DNA of 60,793 nt. Source: Paenibacillus sp. Soil787 (lineage in GTDB: Bacteria > Bacillota > Bacilli > Paenibacillales > NBRC-103111). The notes beneath the pieces were generated by a model that was not told where the DNA came from, did not search any database, and worked only from the letters and a program-made list of their open reading frames with translations. The number at the start of each line of letters is the position of its first letter. The stretch's first letter is position 1. The translations under genes and the position numbers were made by a program. Below, piece by piece: positions 53,061-60,793 of the stretch. Where the stretch lies: assembly GCF_001429545.1 (NCBI RefSeq), contig NZ_LMSP01000007.1, positions 1-60,793 on the forward strand, read 5' to 3'.

Positions 53061-54893
53061 TCACCACTCCTCTGATTTAATCAAATCGTAGGCGACTGCA
53101 CCCAATTCACCCTCTCCCGCATACGTGCGAAGGAGGTCAAGGAACGGCTTCCCGTAGTTTCGGTATTTCACCTCGCCGACACCTTTGATTCGCAGCATGG
53201 CGGATTCCGATGTCGGACAAATCTCACTCATTTCTCGCAGCGTGCTGTCCGCGAAAATAATATACGGCGGCACCTTCTCACGTGCAGCAATTTCCCGACG
53301 AAGCAAGCGAAGCTGCTCGAACAAGGTGTTATCGATAGCGGCAGCCTTAACCTGCTGCTTACGCACCTTCTGGTATACTTGCAGCTTCCCTTGAAGCACT
53401 TCTGCTGCGGGCTGCAGCAGCTTCACAACTGGATATTGACCATCCGATAGCTGCAAATACCCTTCTGAAATCAGCACGTTGATCAGATCCGAAATCTCTT
53501 TCTCCGGCAAATCTCGCATTATGCCATGGGTCGGCAAACGATCGAAGCGATAGTCGACAATCTTCTTCGCCTTCGAGCCTTTGAGCACGGAGGCGACCAT
53601 CGAGATGCCGAAGCGTTCCCCCATCCTGCGGATGCAGGAGAAGATCTTCTGGGCTTCGACGGTGATATCCACCGTATCGCGATCATCTTTGCAAGAGCTG
53701 CAATTGCCGCAAGTATCTTTAATATTCGTTTCATCAAAATAGTGCAGTATGACGTTCCGCAAGCATCGTGGCGAATAGCAAAAATCGATCATCGTCTGCA
53801 GCTTCTTATACTCATTCGCTTTACGCTCCGGCGAGAGCTGATTCTGCTCGATCAAAAACTTCTGCGTCATAATATCCTGCGCGCTGAACAGCAGAATACA
53901 CTCACTCGGCTCTCCATCACGACCGGCACGACCGGCCTCTTGGTAGTAAGCCTCCATATTTTTCGGCATATTGTAATGAATGACATAACGGACGTTGGAC
54001 TTATCGATGCCCATCCCAAAAGCGTTCGTCGCGATCATCACGCGAATATCATCATATAGAAACGCCTCCTGCATGTAGGAGCGTTCCTCGTCGGTTAGAC
54101 CGGCGTGGTACTTCCCTGCGGCGAAGCCTTTTTTGCGCAACGTCTCATATAGATCTTCAACATCCTTACGCGTAGCGGCATAAATAATACCAGGCTGATG
54201 CGTATGTTCCTTCACATAATTCTGAATATAATCCCGCTTATTCTCACCGCGAAGAATCGTCAATTCCAGATTATCCCGTGAAAATCCGTTGACGAATATG
54301 CCCGCTTGATCCAAATCAAGCAATCTCGCAATATCGGCTGTGACCTCGGCAGTAGCTGTAGCTGTGAAGGCTGCGACAATCGGGCGATTGGGCAGCTCGC
54401 GAATGAACGGAGCAATCGACACGTAGCTCGGGCGAAAATCATGCCCCCATTGCGACACGCAGTGCGCTTCATCAATGGCCACAAGCGGAAGATTCAGCGC
54501 AGACATGCGAGCACGAAACCGTTCCGACTCCAACCGCTCGGGCGCGATATACAGCAGTTTATATTTGCCCTGCATGGCGCCTTGCATCCGCTGTTCCACT
54601 TCTTTGGCTTCCAGCGTACTGTTAATGAAAGTTGCTGGAACACCCAGCACACTTAACGCATCCACTTGGTCCTTCATCAAGGAGATCAGCGGTGAAATAA
54701 CCAACGTCACGCCCTCCATGAGCATGGCAGGAACTTGATAACAAATCGATTTACCTCCGCCCGTCGGCATAATGCCTAGCGTATCTCGACCTTCAAGCAG
54801 ATTCGTAATGATATTCTTCTGACCCTCGCGAAATTCCGGGTACCCATAAACTTGTTGTAAGACCTTCCTTGCTCCATCCAGCATAACTTCCAT
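53061..54893 (-). CDS. recQ: ATP-dependent DNA helicase RecQ
   Basis: A 3'-5' helicase of 610 residues with the full RecQ layout. Walker A is [14 protein letters not shown] and the DEAH box with aromatic loop is [15 protein letters not shown]. The helicase C domain carries [13 protein letters not shown], and a zinc-binding set (CYSPRC...CGNCSSC) and winged helix follow. A C-terminal HRDC domain covers about 525-600. It acts in recombination and fork repair. AAAGGTGT precedes the ATG; a second ATG three codons on is possible. Confidence 0.95.
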   Translation of the reverse strand: MEVMLDGARKVLQQVYGYPEFREGQKNIITNLLEGRDTLGIMPTGGGKSICYQVPAMLMEGVTLVISPLISLMKDQVDALSVLGVPATFINSTLEAKEVEQRMQGAMQGKYKLLYIAPERLESERFRARMSALNLPLVAIDEAHCVSQWGHDFRPSYVSIAPFIRELPNRPIVAAFTATATAEVTADIARLLDLDQAGIFVNGFSRDNLELTILRGENKRDYIQNYVKEHTHQPGIIYAATRKDVEDLYETLRKKGFAAGKYHAGLTDEERSYMQEAFLYDDIRVMIATNAFGMGIDKSNVRYVIHYNMPKNMEAYYQEAGRAGRDGEPSECILLFSAQDIMTQKFLIEQNQLSPERKANEYKKLQTMIDFCYSPRCLRNVILHYFDETNIKDTCGNCSSCKDDRDTVDITVEAQKIFSCIRRMGERFGISMVASVLKGSKAKKIVDYRFDRLPTHGIMRDLPEKEISDLINVLISEGYLQLSDGQYPVVKLLQPAAEVLQGKLQVYQKVRKQQVKAAAIDNTLFEQLRLLRREIAAREKVPPYIIFADSTLREMSEICPTSESAMLRIKGVGEVKYRNYGKPFLDLLRTYAGEGELGAVAYDLIKSEEW

Positions 54894-54923
54894 ACACCTT
54901 TCTATATCACACTTCTGCCTGAT

Positions 54924-55217
54924 TTAGACCAAATAGATGACGGAAACCAGCTTCTCCCCGTCATGAACCTTCAGCACGTGATTATTCGGATCATGGCGAA
55001 CGGATCCTGCACCTATGTGCATCACAGGTGCACTTCCTAATCCATAAAAAATATCGTCAGCCAGCGTGCGCAGGCATTCTTCCTGATCTTCCTTATCAAG
55101 CTCCAGCCAGTCGTCCGCATTCATTTCCAACAGCTCATAAAATCCATCAACCATTTCAATGCCACGCACGAAATCAGTAACAATGTCCTTATATTCTCTG
55201 CCAAATTTAATGCCCAC
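54924..55217 (-). CDS. Conserved-looking hypothetical protein
   Basis: 97 residues, acidic, no signal or membrane segment. It has an N-terminal helical part (YKDIVTDFVRGIEMVDGFYELLEMNADDWLELDKEDQEEC) and a small C-terminal beta part (NNHVLKVHDGEKLVSVIYLV). I do not recognise the family. The GTG start has GGGAG 9 nt upstream. It precedes recQ by 30 nt and is probably cotranscribed with it. Confidence 0.7.
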   Translation of the reverse strand: MGIKFGREYKDIVTDFVRGIEMVDGFYELLEMNADDWLELDKEDQEECLRTLADDIFYGLGSAPVMHIGAGSVRHDPNNHVLKVHDGEKLVSVIYLV

Positions 55218-55474
55218 TCTCGCAGTCTCCCTTCAAAAGCATTTCGTATAGCTTCACTTTATCATATTATAGGCAGGAATGCAGGGTTAACACCTACCTG
55301 AGCTAATTGCGGTGTGCTTTAACATTGTAATTAGCTCCTATGAACTCGATGAGAACTTATTTTCTGATGTGTAAAAAAAACCTCTTTGGCATAAACTGTG
55401 GAAATGGGCAATTTCGGGAAAAATCTGTTACTATGGAAGAAGGAATGTACCGCTCGGAGGGTAGGAAAGCACAC

Positions 55475-57073
55475 ATGCTGAAACTGCAGATTCCCAAAAA
55501 TCGAATGAACTACCTAATCAAGCAAATCCCGCTTCATTTCGACGCCGTCCGTCTGGAGCAGGGCTGGGAGTATTACCATAAAGGTCGTGTGACCGAAGTC
55601 GATCTGAAAGGCTTGAACGTTCAGGCGACCGTCGCAGGCAAAAAAATACTGAGCACCATGCTAAATTTAGAAAATTTCGCCTCTAGTGAGTGCAGCTGCT
55701 CCTATGAAGGCTTTTGCAAACATATCGGTGCCACTTTCTTCAGCTTATATGCGCCTTATGGACGTCCGGAACTGCTGCTTCAACAGTTAAAACAACAAAT
55801 ACTCACACGGAAGAAACCCGCACGCGGGGCAACTTTGATACAGGAACGCAAAGCTGCTGCAGCTGCACAGGCCAACGTGCCTCTTGAAGAGGCTATGCCC
55901 GTAGATTGGCATCGCTTTTTTGAAGGGAAATTCCATGGATTCTCCATTTCTCATCAGCACTCGATCGAAACCTTCTACGACTCCGCACTGGAATCCTTGC
56001 CCGGCTATGCGGCAGATTGGAGAAGTTCAACCCGCGAGCTCTACATGTTCCATATCGTGCTTTTCATGATGCGGAAAATCGAACAATTTTATCAAGAAAC
56101 GAAAAGCTCCTACTTGTCTTATTATCACGAGAACGGTTGCAAAATTGCCGCGAAAAATTGTGAGGATAAGCTGGTTGAATTCGTGGAACGCACAGATGTG
56201 AATACCTCTTTCGAGGCAGAGCCCAAGCACTGGCTATCTACCATGAAAATGCTCGGGGAATTCTCCCTGCAGGGCAAGGATAGTCCGATTGATTGGTTGT
56301 TTGTTTACCGCTTCATTTGGTGGAAACTAACGAATCATTCCGCGGCACAGAAAGAGGAAATTCAGCGCCTCGACGCACTTCTCACGAAGAAGGACCATTT
56401 AGCTCGGAAGAAGGATACACTTCTGGCGGCAAGAGCGCATTTTGATATTATGCAGGGGGATACGGATAGCGCGTTTGAGCGTCTTGGGCAGCTCACTCAT
56501 CCCAGCGCAAAGGATTATTTCCTTTACCTGAACTATTATTACAACGATAAACAGTGGGACAACATGCTGGTTTGGCTGCGTTGGCTGTTCACGTCGATTG
56601 CGAATGCAAATCACGATGATTTCCGGACCTTTTGCCAATACTGGCTCGATACGACCAAGCACCTAGATTCCGATAGCGAATGGGTACAGGTGATGGAGTC
56701 CCTATTGCCTCGTTCTTATTACTATTACACGGCTTATTTGCTGCAAACAAAACGGTATCGGCAATGGGTAGACTTGCAACTAGCTAACCGCATTTCACCA
56801 CTGAGCTTATATGGCATGGAGCTTAAAGCGATTGAAGAGCATGATTCGGCTTTACTCCTTCCCCTCTATCACCAAGCGGCTGAACGGGCTGTTCTGGAGA
56901 AAAATAGGGCTTCCTATAAGACGGCTGTTCGACTGCTTAAAAAGCTGCACGGTATCTATAAACAATTAGGACAGGACGACCGCTGGGAGCACTACGTATA
57001 TCGATTAGCGGATAAGTTCTCACGCTTGCGTGCTTTCCAAGAAGAGCTCAAGAAAGGAAAATGGATTCGATGA
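55475..57073 (+). CDS. SWIM zinc finger protein (YwqB-like)
   Basis: 532 residues with a SWIM zinc finger, C73-x-C75-x5-C81-x-H83 (CSCSYEGFCKH), near the N-terminus. A long helical region rich in Tyr, Trp and Lys follows. SWIM domains bind DNA or proteins and are often encoded next to SNF2 ATPases, as with ywqB/ywqA in Bacillus. The ATG at 55475 follows AGGAAAG; the frame is open to 55340. Its end overlaps the start of the helicase gene. Confidence 0.85.
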   Translation: MLKLQIPKNRMNYLIKQIPLHFDAVRLEQGWEYYHKGRVTEVDLKGLNVQATVAGKKILSTMLNLENFASSECSCSYEGFCKHIGATFFSLYAPYGRPELLLQQLKQQILTRKKPARGATLIQERKAAAAAQANVPLEEAMPVDWHRFFEGKFHGFSISHQHSIETFYDSALESLPGYAADWRSSTRELYMFHIVLFMMRKIEQFYQETKSSYLSYYHENGCKIAAKNCEDKLVEFVERTDVNTSFEAEPKHWLSTMKMLGEFSLQGKDSPIDWLFVYRFIWWKLTNHSAAQKEEIQRLDALLTKKDHLARKKDTLLAARAHFDIMQGDTDSAFERLGQLTHPSAKDYFLYLNYYYNDKQWDNMLVWLRWLFTSIANANHDDFRTFCQYWLDTTKHLDSDSEWVQVMESLLPRSYYYYTAYLLQTKRYRQWVDLQLANRISPLSLYGMELKAIEEHDSALLLPLYHQAAERAVLEKNRASYKTAVRLLKKLHGIYKQLGQDDRWEHYVYRLADKFSRLRAFQEELKKGKWIR

Positions 57074-59937
57074 TCGAAACCAGCACGCTGACAGTTCACG
57101 TTAGCTCCATACCTAATGGTTCTTTGTTTCTATGGGGGACCCGCGAGAACGGCGGCATTTGGGATGCTCTTGATTTGAAAAATATGCTGTTCGCTTGGCA
57201 TCGCGCCTCTTTTTTCGGCACGTTCATGGAGCCCAGCGAGTGGCAAAATCGGGAAGGCATCGAGCTGCTACCGCTCGATGCGCTTGATTATTTCAGCGAT
57301 CCGCAGCCTGTGCAGCATCTACAGCTTAGCTGGCATAAGGACTGTGCGGATTTGATGCGCCTTGCTCCGGCTGTTCGAGAGGCACTCTCGTACGGGAGCT
57401 TCATGCCGGACTATGAAAAGTGGAAAGCCGGCGAGATCGGCTGGAAGCTCCAGCTTCCAGAAGAACTGCAAGCCTTGGAAACCCCAGCTGTTTCACGCTG
57501 GATCCATGCCCTGATTCCCGAGTGGGTGGACGCCGACGGCCTCATGAAAGACAATCTGCGCAAGCTCGAAGCCGCGCATCCGTTGATGCGCCGCGGTGAG
57601 ATCGGCGCCGATCTATGGCTCGACGAGGAGGATTGGCTCGTCGCCATCGGTTGGCGCCAAGACCGGTCGCCTATGCGTACCTGTCTGCAGCTCGTGGAGC
57701 CGGACCTGGCGCACGCCGCCGGCTGGCAGCTGCGATTGCTGCTGCAGGACCGGCTTGCGCCGGAGGTGCTGCGCACGGTGACGCCCAGCGGCGAGCCGGT
57801 CGTGGGCGAGCTGCCGCTGCCGGAGGCGTGGCTGCCGGAGCTTGGCCGCGTAGAGCGTGACGCGGCGAAGTGGGTACGCATCCTGCCGTGGCTGGATGCG
57901 GGCGAGGGTGCTGGTCTCCGTCAGACGTTGACGGAGGAAGAGGCTTGGCGCTTCCTCGCAGAGGGAAGCGTGCGGCTTGTTGAGGCCGGGACGAGTGTAT
58001 TCCTGCCGGCCTGGTGGGAGCGCATCCGCAAGATGAAGCCGAAGCTGCGCGCGAAGATCAAGTCTTCCGTCGGTTCTGGACGGGAGACGATGTTCGGGCT
58101 GACCCAGCTGATGCAGTTCGACTGGAAGCTGGCTGTTGGGGATTTGGAGCTGACGGAAGAGGAATTCCGGCAGCTTCTGGAGGAGAAGCGCAAGCTGATC
58201 CAGATTCGCGGCAATTGGATTCAGCTCGACCCGCTGTTCATGGCACAGGTCGAGCAGATTATGAAGCAGGTGCAGAAGAAGCAGGGCCTCTCCTTCCGCG
58301 ATGTGCTGGAGCTTCACTTCGCAGGCGATGCCGGCGGGCTGCTGCCGGCTGAGGATGACCCCGAAGCGATGCGCTACATCGAGATGGAGGTCGAGCTGAA
58401 CGAACAGCTTCGCCACATGGTCGATCAGCTCACGCAGGCGGAGTCGATTCCGACGATACAGCCGCCGCCTAGCTTTCAAGGGTCGCTGCGCCACTATCAA
58501 GTGGACGGTATCTCTTGGCTGTTGTTCCTGCGCCGTTTCGGCCTAGGCGGCTGTTTGGCCGATGATATGGGTCTCGGGAAAACGATCCAGTGGATCACGT
58601 ATCTGCTCACTGTGAAAGAAAACGAGCAGCCCGAAACGCCTTCCCTCCTGGTATGTCCGACGTCCGTGCTTGGGAACTGGCAAATGGAGCTTAAGCGTTT
58701 TGCTCCGTCTCTGAAGGTTCATCTTCACTATGGCCCTCAACGTTTAAAGGGACCTGCTTTTAATGAACAAGTCGTGGGCAAGGTTGACTTAGTTTTGACA
58801 TCCTATACGCTTTCCCATCTGGATGAGGTTGAGCTAGGCTCAATTGCCTGGAACTCCATCTGTTTGGACGAAGCCCAAAATATAAAAAATGCTTATACGA
58901 AGCAAGCCTCCGCTATTCGCCGACTCGATGGTTACCATCGCATTGCGTTAACGGGAACACCGATTGAGAATCGACTCACGGAGCTGTGGTCGATCTTTGA
59001 TTTTGCGAACCCGGGCTATCTGGGCACGGTTCGCGAATTCACACACCGCTATGTGAATGCCATTGAGAAGACGCGCGATAGCGAGACGATCGGCAAGGTA
59101 CAGAAGCTGATCCGCCCTTTCCTGCTGCGCCGTGAGAAGAAAGATCCCGCGATTCAGCTGGATTTGCCGGAGAAGAACGAGTCGAAGACGTTCATCTCGC
59201 TTACCGCCGAGCAGGGCTCGCTGTATGAGAACTACATCCAAGACATGTTCGATCGTCTGGATAAGCTCTCCGCTATGGAGCGGCGAGGTCTCATTCTCGC
59301 CGCGCTGACGAAGCTGAAGCAGGTTTGCAATCACCCTGCTTTGCTGCTCAAAGAAGGCATCCACGCACCGTGGAGCGGACGCTCTAACAAGCTGGAGCGC
59401 CTCCTTGAGATGGTGCAGGAGCTGCGACAAGAGGGCGACAAATGCTTGATTTTCACGCAGTTTGTGGAGACGGGCAACCTGCTCCAGCATGTGCTGCAGC
59501 AGGAGCTTGGCGAGAAAGTGCTGTTCCTGCACGGCGGAACGCCGAAGAATGGGCGCGATGAGATGATCGCGCACTTCCAAGACGTCAGCCAGCCGGTCGA
59601 CGAACAGCGGAATGTGTTCATTCTTTCGCTGAAGGCCGGCGGCATCGGGCTCAACCTGACGGCGGCGAATCATGTGTTCCACTACGATCGCTGGTGGAAC
59701 CCCGCCGTCGAGAATCAAGCGACGGATCGCGCCTTCCGTATCGGCCAGACGCGTCATGTGCAGGTGCACAAGTTCGTGACGCTGGGCACGCTTGAGGAGC
59801 GCATCGATGAGATGATCGAGCGCAAGCTGGGCCTTAGCCAACAAATCGTCGGCTCCGGTGAGAACTGGATCACCGAGCTGTCGACCGACGAGCTTCGCGA
59901 TCTGTTCTCGTTGCGCCGCGAGTGGGTCGAGGCTTAA
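57061..59937 (+). CDS. SNF2-family helicase-like ATPase (YwqA/HepA-like)
   Basis: 958 residues. The N-terminal 440 are family-specific and include a helicase-associated segment (about 335-450). The SNF2 motor follows with DDMGLGKTIQW (about 500), DEAQNIKN, the TGTPIENRL motif III, and LKAGGIGLNLTAAN with NPAVENQATDRAFRIGQ (motifs V and VI). Such proteins translocate on DNA or remodel RNA polymerase complexes. The start overlaps the SWIM gene: ATG at 57061, or 57070 with an ATGA overlap. The 57.6-58.5 kb part is unusually GC-rich. Confidence 0.92.
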   Translation: MDSMIETSTLTVHVSSIPNGSLFLWGTRENGGIWDALDLKNMLFAWHRASFFGTFMEPSEWQNREGIELLPLDALDYFSDPQPVQHLQLSWHKDCADLMRLAPAVREALSYGSFMPDYEKWKAGEIGWKLQLPEELQALETPAVSRWIHALIPEWVDADGLMKDNLRKLEAAHPLMRRGEIGADLWLDEEDWLVAIGWRQDRSPMRTCLQLVEPDLAHAAGWQLRLLLQDRLAPEVLRTVTPSGEPVVGELPLPEAWLPELGRVERDAAKWVRILPWLDAGEGAGLRQTLTEEEAWRFLAEGSVRLVEAGTSVFLPAWWERIRKMKPKLRAKIKSSVGSGRETMFGLTQLMQFDWKLAVGDLELTEEEFRQLLEEKRKLIQIRGNWIQLDPLFMAQVEQIMKQVQKKQGLSFRDVLELHFAGDAGGLLPAEDDPEAMRYIEMEVELNEQLRHMVDQLTQAESIPTIQPPPSFQGSLRHYQVDGISWLLFLRRFGLGGCLADDMGLGKTIQWITYLLTVKENEQPETPSLLVCPTSVLGNWQMELKRFAPSLKVHLHYGPQRLKGPAFNEQVVGKVDLVLTSYTLSHLDEVELGSIAWNSICLDEAQNIKNAYTKQASAIRRLDGYHRIALTGTPIENRLTELWSIFDFANPGYLGTVREFTHRYVNAIEKTRDSETIGKVQKLIRPFLLRREKKDPAIQLDLPEKNESKTFISLTAEQGSLYENYIQDMFDRLDKLSAMERRGLILAALTKLKQVCNHPALLLKEGIHAPWSGRSNKLERLLEMVQELRQEGDKCLIFTQFVETGNLLQHVLQQELGEKVLFLHGGTPKNGRDEMIAHFQDVSQPVDEQRNVFILSLKAGGIGLNLTAANHVFHYDRWWNPAVENQATDRAFRIGQTRHVQVHKFVTLGTLEERIDEMIERKLGLSQQIVGSGENWITELSTDELRDLFSLRREWVEA

Positions 59938-59943
59938 GAATGT

Positions 59944-59998
59944 GGGGTTCGGGGTTCGGGGTTCGGGGTTCACGGTTTGCGGTTCGCGGTTCGCGGGC
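59944..59998 (+). repeat. GGGGTTC heptamer array
   Basis: Four clean GGGGTTC units (59944-59971) pass into degenerate GCGGTTC-like units, directly behind the SNF2 stop codon. Confidence 0.85.
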
Positions 59999-60121
59999 CT
60001 TCGGGCTTTGGGCGAGGACTTGGACTTTGGCTTGGATTTGGGCTCTTGGACCTCGGGGCTTCAGCCTTGGACCAGAGTTTAGGTTTAGGCACGCCACGGC
60101 GCCTCATAATATGTTTGTTAG

Positions 60122-60154
60122 AATCCTGCATAGTTTTATGCAGGATTTCCTTTT
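60122..60154 (+). terminator. Terminator downstream of the SNF2 gene
   Basis: AATCCTGCATA and TATGCAGGATT form an 11-bp stem with a 4-nt loop, then TCCTTTT. It is 185 nt from the stop codon, beyond the heptamer array. Confidence 0.75.
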
Positions 60155-60203
60155 GCCTATATTCGACGAATGAATTTAACCACTAATCACCAAAGCTACT
60201 TCG

Positions 60204-60392
60204 CCCACTTTGATGCAAATAGTGCATCTCTTTTCAGCAGATAACCGATTTTCAAAAGTTTTGCTGCAAAAACTACAGCAAAATCAACACATACCGCCCA
60301 TTTTGAGTCGGAATGAGGATATTTGATGCACAAAATGCATCATCTCATCCGAAAATGAAAATTTGATCATAATTTGATGTACTTTTTGCATG
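60204..60392. repeat. TTTGATG/TGCA repeat region 2
   Basis: Holds exact copies of the 18-nt and 20-nt words found at 19543 and 19490, in the opposite order, plus TTTGATGCAAATAGTGCATC at 60209. Confidence 0.75.
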
Positions 60393-60482
60393 TATTTGTT
60401 TCTAATCGCATCCTGTTGCCGTCAATTCGGCCAATATTAGCTCGTTCGCGGAGTTTCTAGATTACTTGGAGTAGCTATTTCT

Positions 60483-60793
<311 letters not shown>

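Noticed and set aside
57613..58500. 295-residue minus-strand ORF
   Set aside because: Shadow of the GC-rich part of the SNF2 gene, with Leu-, Arg- and Gln-rich composition and no RBS.
58948..59973. 341-residue minus-strand ORF
   Set aside because: Antisense to the SNF2 motor motifs, which are clearly coding on the plus strand.

Overview
The window is chromosomal DNA from a spore-forming Bacillota, most likely Paenibacillus or a close relative in Paenibacillaceae. It carries sporulation genes (bofA, spo0F, a YhcN-type lipoprotein, a pbpG-type PBP), the large Gram-positive SRP RNA, a delta subunit of RNA polymerase, and Shine-Dalgarno sequences of the strong AGGAGG type. Gene order over the first 24 kb follows the Bacillus pattern closely.

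Region 1 (1-19.2 kb, nearly all on the minus strand) is conserved core. It starts with the promoters and leader of an rRNA operon that runs off the left edge. It continues with bofA, yaaL, recR, ebfC, dnaX, a PAS sensor kinase, SRP RNA, the YhcN lipoprotein, rpmE, a radical SAM protein, rho, murA, fba, spo0F, pyrG, rpoE, argS and ywiB. One plus-strand subtilisin-like protease gene interrupts it. The kinase has the H-box of sporulation kinases and lies 6.7 kb from spo0F.

Region 2 (19.2-30.3 kb) begins with 1.3 kb of non-coding DNA holding a 43-nt minisatellite. Then come speE, pbpG (with a forespore-type promoter), ywhD and an M1-family metallopeptidase with a membrane protein. Two riboswitch-controlled genes follow: a c-di-AMP (ydaO) aptamer before an NlpC/P60 hydrolase, and a guanidine-I (ykkC) aptamer before an SMR exporter. 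Two unrecognised small proteins close the region.

Region 3 (30.3-50 kb) is accessory. It holds a ribbon-helix-helix/methyltransferase fusion, an orphan pair of oligopeptide-type ABC permeases, a cytosolic class 3 lipase, an MDR transporter, cysK, exoA, a TetR/DUF4188 operon, DUF2306, an ABC-F protein and a membrane-protein/XRE pair. It also holds an ArsR-rhodanese/MFS cassette beside a broken suppressor-of-fused gene, and a frameshifted DUF3817 gene. Two paralogous proteins at 38.3 and 49.0 kb combine a restriction-endonuclease-like fold with a C-terminal winged helix. They are the best candidates here for an undescribed family.

Region 4 (50-60.8 kb) has a sulfurtransferase, two GNAT acetyltransferases, pterin dehydratase, recQ and a SWIM/SNF2 operon. 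It ends in about 850 nt of non-coding, repeat-rich DNA finishing in a hexanucleotide microsatellite.

Several repeat families cross these regions. The clearest is a 92-nt two-hairpin element with three near-identical full copies and at least three partial or diverged copies. Four of these lie at the poly-U end of an intrinsic terminator. No prophage, insertion sequence, tRNA or CRISPR array was recognised.
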